A stretch of 15,003 bases of DNA from Pseudomonas sp. (GTDB taxonomy: Bacteria > Pseudomonadota > Gammaproteobacteria > Pseudomonadales > Pseudomonadaceae), in assembly GCA_029239415.1 (NCBI GenBank), contig JAQZAY010000063.1, positions 1 through 15,003 on the forward strand, written 5' to 3'. The position numbers and the translations under genes were made by a program. Below the pieces are notes generated by a model. It was not told the origin of the DNA and searched no databases. It saw nothing but the letters and a program-made list of their open reading frames with translations. Each line of letters opens with the position of its first letter. The first letter of the stretch is position 1. This document shows, in pieces, positions 6,542 to 13,717 of this stretch.

Positions 6542-7729
6542 TCAGGCGCGAGGTTCGCGCGGCATTCCCAATGCCCGCTCGGCGATGATGTTGCGCTGGA
6601 TTTCGTTACTCCCACCGTACAGCGTGTCAGCCCGGCTGAACAGGAACAACGCCTGCAGGCGGCTGAGCTGGTACGGCTCGCCTTCGAGCAGCTCCGCTTC
6701 ATCGCCCAGCACATCCATGGCCAGCTTGCCCAGATCGGCGTGCCAGGTCGACCAGGCCAGCTTGTAGATCATCGCCTCGCGCCGCAGGCTGCCATCCTGT
6801 GCGCCCGACAGCATCCGTAGCGAGTTGTAGCGCAAGACTTTCAGGCCTGCCCAGGCCTGGGCGATCCGCTGGCGAACCAGAGGATCGCGCGCCGCACCAT
6901 TGCGCCGTGCTACCTCGATCACCTGCGCCAGCTCGTTGTGAAACTGCATCTGCTGGCCCAGGGTCGAGGCGCCGCGTTCAAAGCCCAGCAAGGCCATCGC
7001 GATCTTCCACCCTTCGCCAGGCTGGCCGACCATGTTGTCCACGCTGGTGCGCGCCTGGTCGAAGAACACTTCGTTGAACTCGCTGCTGCCGGTCATCTGC
7101 TGGATCGGCTGCACGCGCACCTGCGCCTGGTCCATGGGCACCAGCAGGAACGACAGGCCATGGTGGCCCCGGCTGCCGGGCTCGGTGCGCGCCAGCACGA
7201 AACACCAGTCCGATTCATGGGCCAGCGAGGTCCAGACCTTCTGCCCGCTGACCAGCCAGTGTTCGCCGCGCTCATCGAGGCGCGCGCGGGTTTGCACATT
7301 GGCCAGGTCCGAGCCGGCGCCGGGCTCCGAATAGCCCTGGCACCAGTACTGCGTGCCCGCCAGGATGCCCGGCAGGAAGCGCTGTTTCTGCGCCGCGGTG
7401 CCGAACGCGGCCAGCGTCGGGCCGACCAGCCCTTCACCGATGTGCCCCATGCGTCCTGGGCCGCCCGCGCGGGCGTACTCCTCATGGAAAATCACCTGGC
7501 GGGGCAGGCTCAGGCCCCGTCCGCCATCTTCCTTGGACCAGCCCACGCCTACCCAGCCGCCGGACGCCAGCTCGCGCTCCCAGGCTTTGCGCTCGCTGGA
7601 AAAACTGTGTTCATCGCCCGGCCCGCCGCGAAAGCGCAGGGCGGCGAAGTCGCCGCGCAGGTGCTCGGCCAGCCAGTGCGCGACCTCTTCGCGAAAGGCT
7701 TCATCCTCGGGGTTGAATCCGATTTTCAT
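6542..7729 (-). CDS. Acyl-CoA dehydrogenase, catalytic-type subunit of a two-gene steroid ACAD pair
   Basis: A 395-residue acyl-CoA dehydrogenase. GWSKEDGGRG (63-72), QGYSEPGAGSDLA (131-143) and the SGQKVWTS strand (161-168) mark the N-terminal and middle FAD/substrate domains. In the C-terminal domain the usual MCAD glutamate site reads YGGSNEIQRN, with Gly where Glu is expected. Glu251 in LLGFERG sits where isovaleryl-CoA dehydrogenase and the mycobacterial steroid enzyme ChsE4 carry the base, so Glu251 is the likely catalytic residue. The start codon overlaps the upstream stop by 4 nt (ATGA), so the two products are translationally coupled. In actinobacterial sterol catabolism adjacent ACAD genes encode alpha2beta2 heterotetramers, and this pair fits that rule. 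The substrate is a steroid-derived CoA ester, but whether side chain or HIP-CoA cannot be decided here. Confidence 0.85.
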   Translation of the reverse strand: MKIGFNPEDEAFREEVAHWLAEHLRGDFAALRFRGGPGDEHSFSSERKAWERELASGGWVGVGWSKEDGGRGLSLPRQVIFHEEYARAGGPGRMGHIGEGLVGPTLAAFGTAAQKQRFLPGILAGTQYWCQGYSEPGAGSDLANVQTRARLDERGEHWLVSGQKVWTSLAHESDWCFVLARTEPGSRGHHGLSFLLVPMDQAQVRVQPIQQMTGSSEFNEVFFDQARTSVDNMVGQPGEGWKIAMALLGFERGASTLGQQMQFHNELAQVIEVARRNGAARDPLVRQRIAQAWAGLKVLRYNSLRMLSGAQDGSLRREAMIYKLAWSTWHADLGKLAMDVLGDEAELLEGEPYQLSRLQALFLFSRADTLYGGSNEIQRNIIAERALGMPREPRA

Positions 7730-8895
7730 AGTGAGTCTCCAAGAATCCGCGCCGCCAGGCGCTCACGGTGCAGGGCCGGGCTGCCGAACAGTTGCTCGCT
7801 GGCGCGGGCGCGTTTGAAATACAGGTGCGGGTCATATTCCCAGGTGAAGCCCACCCCGCCGTGCAGCTGGATCGACTCGGCCGCGCAGTGGAAGAACGCT
7901 TCGCTGGCGTGGATCTGCGCGGTGGCGCAGGCTTCCAGCAGTTCCTCGGCCACCGCCGCGTCGCCCAGCGGGTCAAGACGCTCCTGGGCCACGCAGGCGG
8001 CGTACCAGCTGGCCGAGCGCGCGCATTCGAGCTCCAGCATGAGGTCGGCGCAGCGGTGTTTGACGGCCTGGAAACTGGCGATTGGGCGGCCGAACTGCTG
8101 GCGCTGGGCGGTGTAGGCCAGCGTCAGGTCCAGGGCTTGCTGGGCTCCGCCGGTCTGCTCGGCAGCCAGGCCGATCCCGGCGATCAGCAGCGTGTCACGC
8201 AACAGTGGCCACCCTTGGCCTGCGCTGCAGAGCAGCTGGGCGTCGGTCACCGCCACGTCCTGGAACGCCAGGTCAGCCAGGCGTCGGGTCTTGTCCAGGG
8301 TCGGCAGCGCGCGGCGATCGATGCCGGCACTGTTGGCGGGCACGGCGAACAGGCTGATGCCTGCCTGGCCTTCGCTGCCCGGCGTGCGCGCGGCGACGAT
8401 GAGCAGCTGGGCGTCTGTGCCACCGAGCACTTGGAGGTATGTGCCGCTCAGGCGATACCCTCCGTCGCCCGCCAGCGCCAGCGCCTGCACGCTGCCCGCG
8501 TCGAGCCCCGGCTGGCTGGCGAAGGCCAGCGTGGCCGTGACGCCGCTGGCGATTTCGCCGAGCCAGTGCGCCTGCACCACGGGATTCTCGGCCAGCAGCA
8601 AGGCCGGCGTGGCCAGGCAGGTGGTGGCCAGCAGCGGTCCGCACAGCAGGTGGCGACCGCTCTGTTCCAGCAGGATCGCCAGGTCCGCGAACCCTTGCCC
8701 GAGCCCGCCGAAGCGCTCGGGAACGATCAGCGCCGGCCAGCACAGCTCCTGCGCGATGCGCTGCCACACCTGCGGATCATGCCCCTCGGGCCGGGCCATG
8801 GCCGCGCGCACGGACTGTGAGTCGCTGGCCTGGGCGAGAAAGCGCGCGGCACTGTCCTGGATCATCCGTTGTTCTTCGTTGAATGCGAACTCCAT
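7726..8895 (-). CDS. Acyl-CoA dehydrogenase, partner subunit of the two-gene steroid ACAD pair
   Basis: A 389-residue acyl-CoA dehydrogenase beginning MEFAFNEEQRMIQDSAARFL. Two ATGs are in frame, at 8901 and 8895. The only purine-rich stretch, AGAGAG (8909-8904 on the minus strand), is 2 nt from the first and 8 nt from the second, so 8895 is preferred. With it the operator-to-start distance is also 62 nt, like two other units. Recognisable parts are PERFGGLGQGFADLA, the FAD-contact segment QRQQFGRPIASFQAVKH, and the C-terminal LHGGVGFTWEYDPHLYFKRA. This pattern, with TWE in place of YEG, is typical of the second subunit in FadE26/FadE27-like heteromeric enzymes. It is first in a two-gene minus-strand operon, divergent from hsaC. 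Confidence 0.83.
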   Translation of the reverse strand: MEFAFNEEQRMIQDSAARFLAQASDSQSVRAAMARPEGHDPQVWQRIAQELCWPALIVPERFGGLGQGFADLAILLEQSGRHLLCGPLLATTCLATPALLLAENPVVQAHWLGEIASGVTATLAFASQPGLDAGSVQALALAGDGGYRLSGTYLQVLGGTDAQLLIVAARTPGSEGQAGISLFAVPANSAGIDRRALPTLDKTRRLADLAFQDVAVTDAQLLCSAGQGWPLLRDTLLIAGIGLAAEQTGGAQQALDLTLAYTAQRQQFGRPIASFQAVKHRCADLMLELECARSASWYAACVAQERLDPLGDAAVAEELLEACATAQIHASEAFFHCAAESIQLHGGVGFTWEYDPHLYFKRARASEQLFGSPALHRERLAARILGDSL

Positions 8896-8956
8896 AAGCA
8901 TTGCTCTCTGGTACGGCGGAGGAAGGCCTGAGTCTAGGAGCGCCGCCCGGGCGGCC

Positions 8957-8975
8957 GAATCATTGAAACGGACTA
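8957..8975 (-). promoter_or_regulatory. Putative shared operator, copy 4, degenerate (facing the ACAD pair)
   Basis: Read on the minus strand the sequence is TAGTCCGTTTCAATGATTC. The left half TAGTCC is identical to copy 3, and GAT at positions 15-17 is kept, but GGACGATG is replaced by CAATGATT. It is 62 nt before the chosen ATG at 8895. It forms an outward-facing pair with the copy at 9008-9026, 32 nt apart. This is the weakest of the five. Confidence 0.38.
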
Positions 8976-9007
8976 GGCCCCGCCACGCCTGGGGGCTCCG
9001 GACTGCG

Positions 9008-9026
9008 TAGTCTCAACGGACGATGA
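9008..9026 (+). promoter_or_regulatory. Putative shared operator, copy 5 (facing the hsaC-ipd operon)
   Basis: The sequence TAGTCTCAACGGACGATGA is identical to copy 3 at 16 of 19 positions, including the run CGGACGATGA. It ends 63 nt before the hsaC ATG. A CATATC at 9057-9062 could be a -10 element downstream of it, but no convincing -35 is visible, which would suit activator-dependent transcription. Function is inferred from recurrence. Confidence 0.55.
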
Positions 9027-9088
9027 GGGCAATGGCCGTGATTCGCACAATGGCGGCATATCCCACTCTGCCATCCAGGAGCAGCGGC

Positions 9089-9979
9089 ATGATCGAGATT
9101 CGCGGTTTGAGCTACTTCGTCGCCCAGTGCGCAGACCTCAGCCAGTGGCAGCGCTATGCCGTGGATGTGTTGGGCATGCAGGTGAGCCCGGCGCCTGCGG
9201 GCGGGCTGTACGTGAAGATGGATGAGCGCCCGTTTCGCATGCTGATCGTCGAAGGCAGCGAGCCGCGTTACCTGGCCTCGGGCTGGGAACTGGCCTCGCA
9301 GGCGGCGTTCGAAACGGCCTTGGCGCACCTGGACGCCTGTGGCGTCGAATGGCAAGCGGGCAGCGCTGCGCAGATCGAGCAGCGCGGTGTCCAGGCACTG
9401 GTCAGCCTGACCGACCCTTCCGGCAACCGTCACGAGCTGAGCTGGGGCCATCGCTCCGACTGCCAGCCCTTTACCTCGCCCCAAGGTGTGCCGCGCTTCA
9501 TTACCGGCGACATGGGCCTGGGGCACACGGTGCTGCCAGCCCCCCAGTTCGACGCCACCCTGGCCTTCGCCAAGGACGTGCTCGGCTTCGAACTCTCGGA
9601 CATCTTCAACTTCCGCCCCGATCCTTCGGCCGCGCCGATCCGTATCCATTTTCTGCATTGCCGCAATGCCCGCCACCACAGTCTGGCACTGGCCGAGTAT
9701 CCGGTGCCGTCGGGATGCGTGCACGTGATGGTCGAGGTCGACTCGATGACCGAGGTCGGCCGCGCCCACGACCGCCTGCTGGCCCATGACGTGCGCCTCT
9801 CGGCAACCCTGGGCCAGCACCTGAACGACCGCATGACCAGCTTCTACATGAAGACCCCGTCGGCGTTCGACCTGGAGTACGGGCATGGCGGCCTGCAAGT
9901 CGACTGGGCCGAGCACTCGGCCTTCGAATTCACCCGCGTGAGCATCTGGGGCCACGACTTCTCGGTCGGCCAACAGTAA
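9089..9979 (+). CDS. hsaC: 3,4-DHSA (steroid catechol) extradiol dioxygenase, HsaC/TesB type
   Basis: A 296-residue two-domain type I extradiol dioxygenase that opens the aromatised A ring of 3,4-dihydroxy-9,10-secosteroid by meta cleavage. The Fe(II) ligands are visible: His146 (GMGH-like GLGHTVL), His212 (VHVMVE) and Glu263 (DLEYG). The active-site residues His197 (RHHSLA), His244 (LGQHLND) and Tyr253 (SFYMKTP) are in place. The protein ends with the HsaC-like WGHDFSVG. Length matches HsaC (about 300). The start at 9089 has AGGAG about 7 nt upstream; an in-frame ATG at 9023 overlaps the putative operator and lacks a ribosome binding site. It is first in the operon with ipdAB, an arrangement that recalls tesB followed by CoA-transferase genes in Comamonas testosteroni. 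Confidence 0.93.
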   Translation: MIEIRGLSYFVAQCADLSQWQRYAVDVLGMQVSPAPAGGLYVKMDERPFRMLIVEGSEPRYLASGWELASQAAFETALAHLDACGVEWQAGSAAQIEQRGVQALVSLTDPSGNRHELSWGHRSDCQPFTSPQGVPRFITGDMGLGHTVLPAPQFDATLAFAKDVLGFELSDIFNFRPDPSAAPIRIHFLHCRNARHHSLALAEYPVPSGCVHVMVEVDSMTEVGRAHDRLLAHDVRLSATLGQHLNDRMTSFYMKTPSAFDLEYGHGGLQVDWAEHSAFEFTRVSIWGHDFSVGQQ

Positions 9980-9990
9980 GGAACCTGCAC

Positions 9991-10866
9991 ATGAACAAAC
10001 AACTGACGGCCGCTGATGCTGTCGCACAACTGCGCGATGGCATGACCATCGGCTTTGGTGGCTGGGGGCCTCGGCGCAAGCCGATGGCGATTGTCCGCGA
10101 GATCCTGCGCTCGCCGCTCAAGGACCTCACCGTGGTCGCCTACGGCGGGCCTGAGGTCGGCATGCTGTGCGCGGCCGGCAAGGTCCGCAAGCTGGTGTTC
10201 GGCTTTGTCACGCTCGATGCCATCCCGCTGGAACCCTACTTCCGCAAGGCACGTGAAGCCGGCGAGCTGGAGCTGCTGGAGCTCGACGAAGGCATGTTCC
10301 AGTGGGGCCTGCGCGCCGCGGGCATGCGCTTGCCGTTCCTGCCGACGCGTTGTGGCCTGGCCACCGATGTCACTCGGCTCAACCCGGCCCTCAAGACCGT
10401 GGTCTCGCCCTATGCCGATGGCGAAGTCCTGCTGGCGATGCCGGCGCTTGAGCTGGACGTGGCCTTCCTTCACGTCAACGTCGCCGACCGCCTGGGCAAC
10501 AGCCTGGTCACCGGACCCGACCCGTACTTCGACCACCTGTTCGCCCGCGCTGCCCAGCAATGCTTCGTCTCCTGCGAGCGCCTGGAAGAGCGCCTGTCCC
10601 TGGATGCCGAGCAGGCGCGCGGCAACACCTTCGAGCGCTACCTGGTGACCGGCGTCGTGCATGCGCCCCTGGGTGCGCATCCGACCTCCTGTCCGTCCGA
10701 CTACGGCTGGGACATGGCGCACCTCAAGGCCTATGCAGCCAGCAGCCAGCAAGAGCAGGGGTGGGACGAGTATGTGAAGACCTACGTGGTGCCAGGCGAA
10801 CAGGCCTATCAAGACGCCAATGGTGGCGCTGCACGCATGGGCGCGCTGCCCCTGCCTGTGTTCTGA
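9991..10866 (+). CDS. ipdA: IpdA, alpha subunit of the steroid ring-C-opening hydrolase (CoA-transferase family I)
   Basis: A 291-residue protein with the class I CoA-transferase alpha fold: MTIGFGGWGPRRKPMA near the N terminus, DLTVVAYGGPEVGMLCAAGKV (45-65), then ELDEGMFQWGLRAAGMRLPFLP. These blocks match mycobacterial IpdA closely. With IpdB it forms the heteromeric enzyme that hydrolyses the last carbocycle (ring C) of the COCHEA-CoA intermediate; despite its fold it acts as a C-C hydrolase. Glu100 in the D-E-G-M block is the probable counterpart of the functionally important IpdA glutamate. AAGGAA lies just after the hsaC stop, 11 nt separating the genes. The length equals that of known IpdA proteins. 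Confidence 0.92.
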   Translation: MNKQLTAADAVAQLRDGMTIGFGGWGPRRKPMAIVREILRSPLKDLTVVAYGGPEVGMLCAAGKVRKLVFGFVTLDAIPLEPYFRKAREAGELELLELDEGMFQWGLRAAGMRLPFLPTRCGLATDVTRLNPALKTVVSPYADGEVLLAMPALELDVAFLHVNVADRLGNSLVTGPDPYFDHLFARAAQQCFVSCERLEERLSLDAEQARGNTFERYLVTGVVHAPLGAHPTSCPSDYGWDMAHLKAYAASSQQEQGWDEYVKTYVVPGEQAYQDANGGAARMGALPLPVF

Positions 10867-10879
10867 GGAGGATTGAACA

Positions 10880-11677
10880 ATGTCTGCCAACTGTGAGTTC
10901 ACCCTCGCCGAACTGATGATCGTCGCCGCATCCGAGGCCTGGCGCGGCGATGGCGAAGTGATCGCCTCGGGCCTGGGGGTGATTCCGCGCCTGGGCGCAA
11001 GCCTGGCCAAGCTCACCCACAGCCCGCAGCTGTTGATGACCGACAGCGAGGCCTTCCTGGTCGAGGACCCGGTGCCGTTGGGGCCAAGGGACGGCGAGGC
11101 ACCGCGCTATTCGGGCTACCTGTCGTTCGAGCGGGTGTTCGAATGCGTCTGGGGCGGGCGCCGTCACGCAATGATCGGCCCCAGCCAGGTCGACCGCTGG
11201 GGCCAGACCAACCTGTCCTGCATCGGCGACTACCACAAGCCGAAAACGGCGATCCTCGGGGTGCGCGGCCTGCCGGGCAACAGCATCAATCACCTCAATT
11301 CCTTCTTCGTGCCCAACCACAACACGCGTGTGTTCGTTGCGGGCGAAGTGGACATGGTGTCGGGCGTCGGCTTCAAGGCCGAGCGCTGGCCCGAAGGCGT
11401 GCGACGCGACCTGATGGACATCCGCTGCGTGGTCACCGACCTGTGCACGCTGGACTTCGACGGTCCCGAGCGCGCGGCGCAGGTGCGTACGCTGCACCCA
11501 GGGGTGAGCTTCGACGAGGTCCAGGACAAGACCGGCTTCCCCTTGCTGCGCTCGCCACGGCTGCGCGAGACCGCGCACCCGAGCGCCGAGCAGCTGGCGC
11601 TGATCCGCCGGCTCGACCCGCACGACTACCGCAGCGCCGCGATCAAGGGCAACCCGCCCGGCATCCGCACCGCCTGA
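10880..11677 (+). CDS. ipdB: IpdB, beta subunit of the steroid ring-C-opening hydrolase
   Basis: A 265-residue class I CoA-transferase beta-type protein, slightly longer than mycobacterial IpdB (about 250). Diagnostic segments are MIGPSQVDRWGQTNLS (98-113), GVRGLPGNSINH (127-138) and FVAGEVDMVSGVGF (152-165). The S-E-N-G motif of true CoA transferases is not intact; the nearest match is T-D-S-E-A at 54-58. That agrees with a hydrolase rather than a transferase. AGGAGG directly follows the ipdA stop, 13 nt between genes. It works only with IpdA, so the pair must be co-expressed, as the spacing suggests. Confidence 0.92.
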   Translation: MSANCEFTLAELMIVAASEAWRGDGEVIASGLGVIPRLGASLAKLTHSPQLLMTDSEAFLVEDPVPLGPRDGEAPRYSGYLSFERVFECVWGGRRHAMIGPSQVDRWGQTNLSCIGDYHKPKTAILGVRGLPGNSINHLNSFFVPNHNTRVFVAGEVDMVSGVGFKAERWPEGVRRDLMDIRCVVTDLCTLDFDGPERAAQVRTLHPGVSFDEVQDKTGFPLLRSPRLRETAHPSAEQLALIRRLDPHDYRSAAIKGNPPGIRTA

Positions 11678-11693
11678 ACCGAGGAGCGCCAAC

Positions 11694-12593
11694 ATGCACA
11701 GCAGCGACAGCCAGTTCGTGGTCCGCGAGGACCGGGCGGTCTACGAGACCGACGCCCCCGTGCTCTACAGCGTGACCGAGCACATCGCCACGCTGACCTT
11801 GAATCGCCCGGCGTTCCACAATGCGCAGAACTCGCAGATGACCTATGCACTGGATGCCGCGCTGCGCCAGGCCGTCGACGATGACCAGGTCAAGGTCATC
11901 GTGCTGCGGGGCGCCGGCAAGCATTTCAGCGCGGGGCACGACATCGGCACGCCCGGGCGGGACATCGACAAACCGTTCGAGCGTGCCCACCTGTGGTGGG
12001 ACCACACCAACAAGCCTGGGGGCGAGCAGCTGTACGCCCGTGAGCAGGAAGTCTACCTGGGCATGTGCCGGCGCTGGCGCGAATTGCCCAAGCCCACCAT
12101 CGCCATGGTGCACGGCGCCTGCATCGCCGGCGGGCTGATGCTGGCCTGGGTCTGCGACCTGATCGTGGCAAGCGAGGATGCGTTCTTCCAGGACCCGGTC
12201 GTGCGCATGGGTATCCCGGGCGTCGAGTACTTTGCCCATCCCTACGAGCTCAACCCGCGCATCGCCAAGGAGTTCCTGTTCACCGGCGAGCGCATGAGCG
12301 CAGCCCGCGCCCACGCGATGGGCATGGTCAACCGGATCGTCCCGACGGCCGAGCTGGAGGCTGCCACCTACGACCTGGCCGCCAGTGTCGCGCGCCAGCC
12401 ACGCATGGGGCTGGCGCTGACCAAGCAGGCGATCAACCACGTCGAAGACCTGCAGGGCAAGCGTACGGGCATGGATGCGGCGTTCGCCTGGCATCATTTT
12501 GCCCATGCGCACAACGAACTGTTGTCGGGGGACAAGCTCGCCGGTTTCGACGCCAAGGCCATGGCCCAGGCCAACCGCCAGGAGCAGTCCTGA
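11694..12593 (+). CDS. Divergent crotonase-superfamily enzyme of the steroid ring C/D operon
   Basis: A 299-residue crotonase, longer than usual (250-270) because of an N-terminal extension of about 20 residues and an insertion around 85-115 rich in Trp and His (HLWWDHTNKPGGEQ). The CoA oxyanion-hole segments HFSAGHDI (77-84) and HGACIAGGL (140-148) are clear. Both hydratase glutamates appear absent: Met149 sits where rat crotonase has Glu144, and the PE of the second motif is replaced by FFQDPVVRMG, where Asp167 may act instead. So a plain enoyl-CoA hydratase is uncertain; a C-C hydrolase or isomerase is conceivable. The gene lies between ipdB and ipdC, GAGGAG precedes the ATG, and its stop overlaps the ipdC start. 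A crotonase gene also follows the tesB/CoA-transferase genes in Comamonas, so it is likely part of the conserved pathway. Confidence 0.83.
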   Translation: MHSSDSQFVVREDRAVYETDAPVLYSVTEHIATLTLNRPAFHNAQNSQMTYALDAALRQAVDDDQVKVIVLRGAGKHFSAGHDIGTPGRDIDKPFERAHLWWDHTNKPGGEQLYAREQEVYLGMCRRWRELPKPTIAMVHGACIAGGLMLAWVCDLIVASEDAFFQDPVVRMGIPGVEYFAHPYELNPRIAKEFLFTGERMSAARAHAMGMVNRIVPTAELEAATYDLAASVARQPRMGLALTKQAINHVEDLQGKRTGMDAAFAWHHFAHAHNELLSGDKLAGFDAKAMAQANRQEQS

Positions 12594-13717
12594 TGAGTGC
12601 CTGGATGAACACCGCGCTGACCGAGGCCCTGGGTTGTCGCTACCCGATCGTGCAGACGGCCATGGGCTGGGTGGCCGACGCCAACATGGTGATCGCCACC
12701 AGCCGCGCGGGCGGCTTTGGTTTCCTGGCGGCGGCGACCCTGGCCAGCAAGGACCTCGAAGGCGAGATCCGCAAGGTCATCGATGCCACCGGGGGCAGCA
12801 ATTTCGGCCTCAACTTCCACATGTTCCAGGACAACGCCGCCCAATGCGTGGACCTGGCCATCCGTTATCGGCTTCGCGCGGTCAGTTATGGGCGCGGCCC
12901 GGATGCCCAGACCATCGCCCGCTTCAAGGCTGCCAAGGTGCTGTGCATTCCCACGGTAGGGGCGCTCAAGCATGCGCTCAAGGCCCAGGCGCTGGGCGCC
13001 GACCTGATCACCATCCAGGGCGGCGAGGGCGGTGGGCACACCGGCGGTGTGCCCAGCTCGATCCTGCTGCCCCAGGTGCTCGATGCGGTCGAGGTGCCGG
13101 TGATCGCCGCCGGTGGCTACTCCACCGGCCGCGGCCTGGCCTCGGCCTTGGCGGCGGGCGCCAGTGGCATCGCCATGGGCACGCGCTTCCTGATGACCCG
13201 CGAATCGCCCACCCCGGCCGCGACCCTGGCGCGCTACCTGGCGGTCGCCGATCCCCAGCACGTGCGGGTGACCACCGCGGTGGACGGCATGCGCCACCGA
13301 ATGATCGAAAACCCCTTCATCAACCGCCTGGAACAGGCCGGATCCTTCACACGCCTGCGCATCGCCCTGGGCAGTGCCTGGCAGTGGAAACAGTACACCG
13401 GCATGAGCGCCGGCCATCTGTTCAGGGTGCTGCTGCGCGGCTTGCGCGAAGACCCCGCCGCGCTGTCGGAGCTGGTCATGGCGGCGAACCAGCCGGTCTT
13501 GCTGCAACGCTCGATGGTCGACGGCCTGCCCGATGAAGGCATCCTGCCGAGCGGGCAGGTGGCGGCGGCCATCGATGAACTGCTCAGTTGCGCCGACGTG
13601 ATCGAAGGCATCGCCGGCGAAGCCGAGCGTTGCCTGGACACCCTCATGGCCCGGCACGGGCCGGCGTGTGAACCCTCATTGTCCGTTCGCCTGGCGAACA
13701 CTGGAGAAGCCTTGTGA
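12593..13717 (+). CDS. ipdC: IpdC, FMN-dependent oxidoreductase of the nitronate monooxygenase family
   Basis: A 374-residue TIM-barrel flavoprotein. PIVQTAMGWVA (18-28) is the N-terminal barrel signature; QGGEGGGHTG (142-151), IAAGGYSTGRG (171-181) and GIAMGTRF (192-199) bind FMN. These blocks match mycobacterial IpdC (about 355 residues), which is needed for breakdown of the C/D-ring HIP acid as a CoA ester. The exact redox step on the hydroxylated or unsaturated ring intermediate is not certain to me. A true nitronate monooxygenase is unlikely in this context. The ATG shares one base with the previous stop (TGATG), so translation is coupled; the longer upstream reading frame is a shadow of the preceding gene. 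Confidence 0.88.
   Translation: MSAWMNTALTEALGCRYPIVQTAMGWVADANMVIATSRAGGFGFLAAATLASKDLEGEIRKVIDATGGSNFGLNFHMFQDNAAQCVDLAIRYRLRAVSYGRGPDAQTIARFKAAKVLCIPTVGALKHALKAQALGADLITIQGGEGGGHTGGVPSSILLPQVLDAVEVPVIAAGGYSTGRGLASALAAGASGIAMGTRFLMTRESPTPAATLARYLAVADPQHVRVTTAVDGMRHRMIENPFINRLEQAGSFTRLRIALGSAWQWKQYTGMSAGHLFRVLLRGLREDPAALSELVMAANQPVLLQRSMVDGLPDEGILPSGQVAAAIDELLSCADVIEGIAGEAERCLDTLMARHGPACEPSLSVRLANTGEAL

Noticed and set aside
8896..8901. First ATG of the minus-strand partner ACAD (adds Met-Leu)
   Set aside because: The AGAGAG stretch is only 2 nt from it but 8 nt from the ATG at 8895, which also gives the operator spacing seen in other units. The choice is not certain.
9023..9088. Upstream in-frame ATG for hsaC (22 extra residues)
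   Set aside because: It has no ribosome binding site, lies in the putative operator, and the extra residues do not fit the family, whereas 9089 has AGGAG at proper distance.
12065..12592. Long N-terminal extension of ipdC in the same frame
   Set aside because: It lies wholly inside the crotonase gene in another frame and encodes Arg/Gly/Pro-rich shadow sequence; the FMN barrel begins just after the ATG at 12593.
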